64,000 bases of DNA from the NCBI RefSeq assembly GCF_026745355.1, contig NC_079209.1, positions 19,962,987-20,026,986 of the forward strand, given 5' to 3'. The position numbers and the translations under genes are program-made. The first letter of the stretch is position 1; each line of letters begins with the position of its first letter. Positions 57,252 to 64,000 of this stretch are shown one piece after another. The notes under the pieces were generated by a model. The model was not told where the DNA came from, made no database searches, and saw only the letters and a program-made list of their open reading frames with translations. Origin of the DNA: Beta vulgaris subsp. vulgaris (Eukaryota > Streptophyta > Magnoliopsida > Caryophyllales > Amaranthaceae).

Positions 57252-59372
57252 TGATAAGTCCCTATTTTATATATAATTTTAGTTCATTATATTACTCTTT
57301 GGTATAAGTTCTGAGACTTATAATAGGTTTTCTCCTTATATTTTAACATTTTAAGAGTTAAGTTATTCAAGTAATAAAGTTGATTTAAAATATGAAAAAT
57401 GCGCTGAATAAATTATTTGCTTGATTCTAGTAATACTTATACTTGCTATTTATAATAGTAGTATATTTTTACTGTGCAAATATTTTGCTTTAGAACCCAT
57501 TTAGTTTTTATTATGTATTTATTTTGTAGGAAAATTAGAAGAAGAAAAGCAAAACCAAGAAAAGAATGGAAGCCCACTAAAGAAACAAAGAGGAAACCTT
57601 CTTCCTTGGTCCAAATCACCAACAACAACAAAATCATGGGCTAAAAAGAGACGGCAGCAATGAGAAGAAAAGGAAAAAAAGAACCTAAGACTAACGAGGG
57701 AGAGAGCAGACCATTGAGAATAAAAGATTGAGCACACAGCAGCAACAACAGAGACGAAACCAACCAAGAAATCAGGCGGCACAAAATCAAGAAGCTGAAT
57801 TAATCAAATCTAATAAGATAGAATCTTATCTTTTAGATTCTTATCTTTGGAGATGATGAACGAGATTTGCGGAACGGTTTTGATGATAAATAGAGGAGAA
57901 CAGAACACATAGAGGGACACAACCGATTGGGGAAAAAACGCAACCAACAGACGAACACTAGGGGAAAAAAAAGGAAGGGCTGCGTTTTTTCAACAAGCGC
58001 AGCCGTACTAGTGAAGGGCTGCGCTTTTCTTCAAAAGCGCAGCCCTACATAACAGAAGGGCTGCGCCTTTGAAGAAAAGCGCATCCCTTTACTTAGTAGG
58101 GTTGTGCTTGTAGAAAAAGCGCAACCCTTTTTAAATCCAGGGCTGCGCTTTTCTTCTGTATATTAGTTTTTGTTCCTTTTTTTTCATTTTCGTTTCGTTC
58201 TTTTTTTTTTTGTTTTGGGTTTAGTTGCATTATAGAATTCTCTATGTGATAACATTTTTTGATTTCCTGTTTTAGTTTTAGTTTTCCTTATGGATTTGGA
58301 TGGTTTACTTTAAAGTTTAATGCAAATGTTAAAATTCAGAAAATGTGAGATTAATATATGAGTAAAAAAATGTCAAACAAAAAAAAGTTTTTTTTGTTTT
58401 TTTTTTGGTAGGAAGGGCTGCGCTTTTGCCTAAAAAGCGTACGTTGTGAAGGGCTGTGCTTGAAAAGCACAACCCTACTTAAAAAGTGAAGGGCTGCTAT
58501 TGAAAGGTCTGCTGTCAAAAAGCGCAGCCCTAAGGGGCTTTTTTAGCGCAACCCTTCCTTATTTTTCCACTAGTGGAATCTAATTCATGTGTCAAATTGG
58601 AGTTTATTTCTCTCCTCTCTTAGTTAGTTTATGTTTAATTTCAGATTTTTAGTTTCAATTGGTTTGTTTGATTTAGCTTTTATGTCTAGCTAAATTTCTT
58701 TGTTCTAGGGTTAGATGTAGTCATTTAAATTCTGTCAATGAATTGAATTAGTTGTTTGGGTTTATCTATTTCAATTGCAATTTGATGATTTTGGTTTGAT
58801 TTTGTATAATTGATTTGGCCAGTTGATTATATGTTTAAGGTATTGGATTAGTAGCGGGGGTGAACTTTCAATAATAGTTCGTGGAATTGTCAAACGTCAA
58901 GTAGTATAATTTTAGGAATAGTTATACACTTGGGGTGATCGTTAAATTGAATTTCTTGTTCCTAATGAGTTTATGGTAATGTTTACAACCACAGAAGTAG
59001 GCGTAAAGTTATTATAAACATACGTTTTCTACCTTAGAAGAGGAGATAATATAAATTAGGAAATTCGATCATTGCAATACAATAGTCTTTAACCCAGCAA
59101 TTAGTTTAATTTCATTGTAGAAAGTAATTGGCGAAATCTAAGTCCTGGAATTGTTTCTCATATTTGATTCTTACCGATTAGTGTTAGAATTAATAGTAGT
59201 TTATATTATTTTAGCTTAGTTGTTTTCACTACTCACGTTACCCGAATCGTCTAAATAATATTAGATTTTCGTAATTTGGTAGTTGACTATAGACCTCCTT
59301 GTGGTAAACGATATCTTGCTTAATCTATATTTACTTTAATTAACCCGTACACTTGCAGTATTTTAAGGTACA
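57252..59372 (+). repeat. Tat/Athila-like LTR, right boundary approximate
   Basis: Starts TGATAAGTCCC after the purine tract. The end lies near acacttgcagtattttaagg (59350-59369), with TACA at 59369-59372 as a possible CA terminus. It contains the CACTA MITE 57956-58575. Only 14 bases separate it from the 13-bp duplication of the LINE complex at 59387. No partner LTR is present. Confidence 0.55.
57956..58575. mobile_element. Non-autonomous CACTA MITE (GGGCTGCGCTTTT repeats)
   Basis: Left end CACTAGGGGAAAAA; right end reversed CACTAGTGGAAAAATAAGG. The 3-bp duplication gaa is at 57953-57955 and 58576-58578. Subterminal gggctgcgctttt / aaaagcgcagccc units in both orientations. 620 bp, no coding content. 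Confidence 0.94.
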
Positions 59373-59386
59373 TTTAGGACCGACCA

Positions 59387-59849
59387 CATGTGCACTTATA
59401 TAGTATAAGCTTTTTGAATCTTGTGTTATTATCCAACTGGACAACTCGATATTTCCTCACGAAGACCCCTAGACTGCTCTCACAGATGATTGATCTATGA
59501 TACATGAAGGCGAGATCAGGAGGGAAATAGTGTTTCACAATATTTTCACCCCATGCCTTATAGACCACTAGGAGTTGGAGCAAGTCCTCTTTTCCTAGTT
59601 TTGGCCATAAGTTCATCGCCAGGAAGTCTATGTCACTTCCTATGCTTGTAGCACTTGAACCTTTTTCCTCCACTTCTTTTGGTTGGATCTTTGAATCCTT
59701 TCCAAAGCACTTGAAGATGTTGGCTTGTCATTTCTTAATCTTTCTTCCTTAAATTCCTCTAAATCCTCCTTAATGATGTCTATGTTGAACCTATGCCTCC
59801 AAAATTCTCCAGGAAAATTTGAAGGAGTAGCAGCTTGTTGGTTACCCAT
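59387..59849 (-). pseudogene. Unrecognised family, copy 2: N-terminal and middle piece
   Basis: ATG at 59849 (MGNQQAATPSNFPGEFWRHR, then FNIDIIKED) aligns with the copy 1 start. A frameshift near 59690 moves to the frame reading EEKGSSATSIGSDIDFLAMN, then LGKEDLLQLLVVYKAWGENI, FVRKYRVVQLDNN and ILYKCTC, where the LINE complex begins. The CTC codons are repeated at 43.84 kb by the target duplication, and the rest of the gene follows there. Similarity to copy 1 is clear but diverged, so the duplication is old. Function unknown. Confidence 0.72.
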
Positions 59850-60478
59850 TTTCTTGAGAGTTTTAGGATTTTATAGAAGATAAAGATTTGGGAGTGAGAT
59901 ATTTAACAATAACGCAATGTATCTATAATATGTTATGTTAACTTATTCCAAATTTTTTAGGGATAATTAAGTGTCATTTGATATTATCATCACTTCAGTT
60001 TAATTATAGATTTTAATTATCTTAATTTCCAAATTCTAGCCCTTAGTGGGCGAACATGGGTTAACAAGACTTGCCCACTAACTCTTGATTTGTACTCTTA
60101 TCTTCTAGAGTTTAATCATTAATGGCGTGTGCAAGTAGAATTTGCCATCATTACTATTGCAAGTAATTTTAAGTCCCTAGGTTTAAATGATTAACAGTTT
60201 TAGTATCCCAAGAGACACTTTATGACTTTAACCATATAAATTTAACATGCATTATTTGATTTGATTGTTCATTTTTGAAACGTTTATTTTTTAGCGTCTA
60301 ATTTTGTTGATTGAACTATAAATAAATAAATAATGCAAATAAAGTTTAGAACAATAAAATGAGGAAATTTTATATTTTCATTTCATAATAACAATAAAAA
60401 TTACAACCTAGAAACTGAATTTTTTTTTGAAAATTTCAACTTAATTTAGAACTTAAATCCTAAATTTCTAGGCCTAAT
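59850..60478. other. No gene seen
   Basis: AT-rich spacer between the split gene and the acidic ORF. If both are minus-strand genes it holds the promoter of copy 2 and the 3' flank of the acidic ORF. Confidence 0.4.
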
Positions 60479-60971
60479 CTAAATCCTCCCTATGAGTCCT
60501 AGGCTTGAAAGCGTTTGAGTCAGCCTCGAAATCGCTGCCTTTGGTATCCCCCTCGGCAGGGCCGCACTCGTTGCTAGAAGACTTATGAATCCTCCTCCTT
60601 TAGGTAGGGGGTTCATTATCATCTTCTTCTTCCTCGTTATCTTCATCCTCCTCTTCATCTTCCTCATTATCTCCCTCAGCACTATCTAACGAAGAACAAG
60701 AATCCTCTAGAGAAGAAGAATTCTCTGAGGAGAAAGGGTCTTCTCTCTCATCTTCTTCCTCCTCCTCTTCCACTTCTTTCTGTAACTCCTTTGGGATTGT
60801 AGGATGAGGAGAAGGGATACATGGTTGAGGTTGATAAACCTCTTGGGGGTTGATCTCTATTGTGAGGCAAGATTCTGCAGAAGGCTGGGGAATATCCATT
60901 TGGAGATGGAAATTTTTTATAGAGAGAGTCTTAGGGAAACGAGAGATTTTTCTTTGTGGTAAATTTTTCAA
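60479..60971 (-). pseudogene. Acidic low-complexity ORF, unrecognised
   Basis: The minus strand is open from 60971 (or a second ATG at 60899, MDIPQPSAESC) to TAA at 60600-60602. A further 40 or so in-frame codons (RRRIHKSSSNECGPAEGDTK...HREDLD) then reach TAG at 60479. The proline-rich N-terminal part precedes long Glu/Asp runs and a serine cluster (EEEEEEDERED; SSSLEDSCSSLDS). The composition suggests a disordered nuclear protein or the acidic tail of a transposon-associated ORF. No family was recognised. It could be the antisense partner of the PMD pseudogene or a separate gene. Confidence 0.35.
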
Positions 60972-61367
60972 GAGATGGGTGTGATATTAGAATTATTACA
61001 CTATCCCTTTTATAAAGGATTTTAGCATCTTCTAAAAACCTGATGAATCAAAAGTTATGCCATTTTTTCTAAAAATGTTCTTTAACCTGATATTTTCTTT
61101 ATAATGGGCTTCCTAGTCATAACTCATTAAAATGAATTTCATGTAACTTCAAAACCCTTTATGTTTTAGTTTGTTAAAACCTTAACATTAATTTGGCCTA
61201 ATTAAAAGATGACCCAAAATAAAATATGGCATGCATAACACACGTGTTTTAATTTTGGTTGTCTTCTCCGTTAATACCCTTTTTAAGGATTTTAGGAAAA
61301 TTTAAAATCTTTTAGACCAATTTAATTCTTTGTAAAGCCACAAACATTACCAAACTTCAATTCATCA
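60972..61367. other. Intergenic, nothing recognised
   Basis: AT-rich spacer between two divergent ORFs (acidic ORF to the left, PMD pseudogene to the right). It could have held a shared promoter. I see no clear TATA box. Confidence 0.4.
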
Positions 61368-63981
61368 TGTCTAATAAAGAACTCACCGTGAGAATGAAAT
61401 TCGTGAGGCACTGGCTAAAAAGGGTACTGGCTAAAAAGGCTTTTCTACCATGCAATCCACATCAGCTCGTCAATTATGCAACGCCATAAAAGTGAATATT
61501 GGGAAATATAAGCCCAAAGTATTTTGGTATGTGAATAAGCTCACGAATTCTCTTAATACGCCTTTAGAAGAGAAGATACCTTCCATTGGTCCTAGATTTC
61601 CTTTCAGAATGGAAAGCCAACAACGTCAACCTATTTTGGAGCAGTGCTATTCATTCTTAGATCATATCATTTTCGAAGATACTAAACCCATAACGCTTCC
61701 TTTTACTTCCAAGTCACTCTTCCATTTATACCGTTCTTTATCCGATAAACCTTTTAAAGGTTGGATTTCAGGAATGGATGCAAGAGCATGGTTTTTGCGC
61801 ATGCAACCTTTTCACGATAAATAGACCAAGAACAAGATATTGCCTTTTTTGAGACTAGCTTCTTATGAAATCATTCCCTTTGATGGAGCTATATTCACTA
61901 CCTTATTGGCTTGTTTGGACCCTGCCATCAACTGTTTCTTATTTAGATGGGGACCGATGACTGTAACATTGGCTGATATTGCTCTTATCACTGGGACTTC
62001 TCCAATGGGTAAATATGGAATGGACCTTCCCATCTTCTATCATGTGAAGGAGTACAATCATCTGTACAGTTAGTGTTTATCAATCTTCTGCCAAAATTGC
62101 TAGTCCTTCTGCTAGTTCTAGCAAATGTGGCTTTCAAAGATCTGTTGACTTCTTCACCAATAAGGATTCAAGTGAAGCAGTTACTCCCCAGGAAGAAGTA
62201 TTGTTCCTCACTTTTGTGCTTTCCAAATTGATGATGTATAGTGCTAAAGGAGTAGTAATATTATGGCTATCTCTAGCTGTTAACATCTCCCATACTTCTA
62301 AAGAAGTGGCTTTAGCTCCTGTTTTATTAGGACAACTTTATAGATGCCTCTTTAGGAATAGAGAATTCTTCAAAGGTTTTGCCATTCATACCTCTAAATC
62401 CCCCATATTCCCCACTGATAGGGGATTTGGACCCTTGTGGCTTCTGACTTGCTAGGGCCACTTATATTTTCCAAGTCTAATGATAATCAATCCCCCTTCT
62501 GCTTTTGAAGCATTTAAGGATTTAGATGAAAAAGATCTTTCGTTTGATCCATTTTCATTCCTTTCCAAACTAGAAGACTATAGTTGTTGTGGTTAAGTCA
62601 GCTTTAATCTTGTATCTCCAGATCAAGTTTGGCAATAAAGTCTGCTTTTTTCGTATTTCTTGGTTTTTACTAGCAACCCTGGCACCTGGAATATCTTCCC
62701 AGGTAAACAAGTTGTTTCCATTGAAAAGGACCCTTGGCACCTTTATGCAATGCTTGCTTAGCTGCAATCCCTAGACATTCACTCTAGTTCCCTAGGGAGT
62801 AGGAACTTTTGGAGTAGTGTCCTTAGGTCCAGGCATTTAATAACAGCTGAACCTGAGTATTTTTGGTTTTGAAGTTTACAACCCACAGCTGGTAGCTAGA
62901 CAATATGAATTGCTCAAAATGTTAGCTATACCTTATTTCTTAACCCATAATGATCCTTGGATAGCAAGGGGTCGTTTTGAGGAAAGCAAAGCCCTTCGAA
63001 GCAACACTCTCAGTCTCACCCTTATGTCCATTATTCCTTGAAATGGGTTACCAAGACTGTTCGAGGCTTCCAAACATGGTAGGATCATGTATTCCCAAAT
63101 GATAAACAATGTGCTGATGCTATAACAAACTTTGAGGATCAACTCTTTTTGGGTTGTAAGTGATTTCTTTCCTTAGTTATTTATAACTTTTAGGAGAAAT
63201 GAATATTACTTATTCTCCTTTTGCTTTTTACTACCTTTTAGCAAAAGCTGGCAAGAAGAAACTGAAAGTCCCTGATGGCATGCAAATGGACTCTAGATAT
63301 GGCAGACTATATTGCACTATTGTTGGCCAGCGAATTTTTTACCATGTTCCTTCGGAAGACGAAGATGATGCTGCCAATGATCAGGGGATATCTTATGGAG
63401 ATGTCCAAACTATAGAGGACATTTAAACCGTGGGACCAATAGAGCAGATTGATCCTTTAAGAGAGATGTTAGGAAAAGAGATTATAATTATCTTTCAGCC
63501 TTTAAGAACACTCCATCCCCAGAACTAGTAGAGCCGTCTGAATTTGTTTAGAATACTACCAAAAAGAGAAATATTAGTTTCCTTTCTGCTCCTAAATCCT
63601 TTAGGCATTCCTATAGGAAACTTCCTGAATTAGAAGCATCTTATGAGGTCCAACATTGTGATATCTCTTCTGATGAGGAGAATACAAAGACCATATCTCA
63701 ATTTTTTCCAAAAAGCAAACTTCATGGAGTTAAAGCTGGTATAAAAACCTTCTTCCACTCTTTTATACGAAGTTTCATTATGTCATAAACCTTTGTCTAT
63801 TGCAGGTTCCTCTGGTTTGAATGAGTCTAATAATCTTAATAATTCGTCTTTTGAGAAGCCATCAAATCTCAATTTTGAACAGCCATGAAATCTTAACTCT
63901 ATCAATCAACCTTATGTACATGTTCCTACAACAGTTGATCCAGGATTAACTTTTGAAAGTGGTTCTCTTGATTAACCTGTC
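61368..63981 (+). pseudogene. Plant mobile domain (PMD/aminotransferase-like) pseudogene
   Basis: Coding pieces in shifting frames. A possible start is at 61368 (MSNKELTVRMKF). Later pieces read PLEEKIPSIGPRFPFRMESQ, DARAWFLRM (about 61780), LRLASYEIIPFDGAIFTTLL (about 61850), then the PMD signature FRWGPMTVTLADIALITGTS (about 61939). Next come VALAPVLLGQLYRCLFRN and FGPLWLLTC (about 62310-62450). The C-terminal part (63199-63426) and an acidic/serine-rich tail run off the window. A gt...ag stretch with a tctattgcag acceptor at about 63739-63805 looks like a retained intron. PMD proteins occur as host genes (MAIN family) and inside mobile elements; I cannot tell which this was. Many stops make it non-functional. 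Confidence 0.72.
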
Positions 63982-64000
63982 ATCACAGCTGTTGATGTGC

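Larger units (their letters stand above)
43857..59386 (-). mobile_element. Minus-strand L1-type LINE complex with 13-bp duplication
   Basis: The direct repeat catgtgcacttat occurs at 43844-43856 and 59387-59399 and flanks everything between. The 3' end of the LINE is at the low side: a T run (A tail on the minus strand) at about 43856-43860, then ggcaattcataattgttatt, the reverse of the 3' UTR end seen in LINE copy 1. ORF2 runs 43.9-47.24 and 55.56-56.22 kb, ORF1 56.22-57.09 kb. Inside are ndhH-derived DNA (44565-45069) and a plus-strand LINE (47242-55561). The 5' side (57.12-59.37 kb) is a Tat/Athila-like LTR fragment, so the true LINE 5' end is obscured. Confidence 0.8.

Noticed and set aside
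63156..63193. Short intron (gtaagt...ttttag) in the PMD pseudogene
   Set aside because: At 38 bp it is below the usual minimum for plant introns; the splice-like motifs may be chance or a shortened relic.

Overview
This window is nuclear DNA of a flowering plant. It is AT-rich, carries plant-type LINEs, Ty3/gypsy chromoviruses, Tat/Athila-type Ty3 elements, a Copia remnant, CACTA, hAT and Stowaway MITEs, and a piece of plastid ndhH. I see no intact single-copy housekeeping gene. Nothing in the sequence fixes the species. Almost everything is transposable-element sequence of several ages, nested up to four deep, plus a small low-copy island at 42.5-63.9 kb holding an unrecognised gene pair, an acidic ORF and a plant-mobile-domain (PMD) pseudogene.

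Layout. 1-5 kb: remnants consistent with a Tat-type Ty3 element (RNase H scrap, antisense DUF7745/PMD-like ORF, roughly 58-bp tandem repeats, polypurine tract, probable LTR), with a 5'-truncated LINE inserted. 6.7-12.05 kb: decayed Tekay/Del-type chromovirus pol with chromodomain and 3' LTR. 12-15.1 kb: LTR fragments in both orientations. 15.16-32.1 kb: an old minus-strand LTR split by a LINE (15358-29643, 14-bp target duplication); the LINE is split by a Ty3 chromovirus, CRM-like by inference (16415-24161, 5-bp duplication), whose gag is split by a hAT element (17579-18926, 8-bp duplication). 32.1-40.1 kb: non-coding interior, primer-binding site and other LTR of a minus-strand, apparently non-autonomous Ty3 relative, carrying a CACTA element and a hAT MITE. 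40.1-41.8 kb: Copia gag-protease-integrase remnant.

42.5-59.85 kb: two diverged minus-strand copies of a gene family I do not recognise. They would lie about 0.5 kb apart without the insertions. One copy is cut into two pieces by a LINE flanked by a 13-bp duplication (43857-59386). Inside that LINE are a plastid ndhH fragment, an opposite-strand LINE, and within the latter a striking LTR element (47597-55266) with two ~3.6-kb LTRs around a 411-bp interior. A Tat/Athila-like LTR containing a CACTA MITE sits at the LINE 5' side. 60.5-63.98 kb: an acidic ORF and a decayed PMD gene running off the window.

No coding gene here looks clearly functional. The value of the window is the datable insertion order, the unusual non-autonomous LTR element, the organelle-to-nucleus insertion, and the split tandem gene family.
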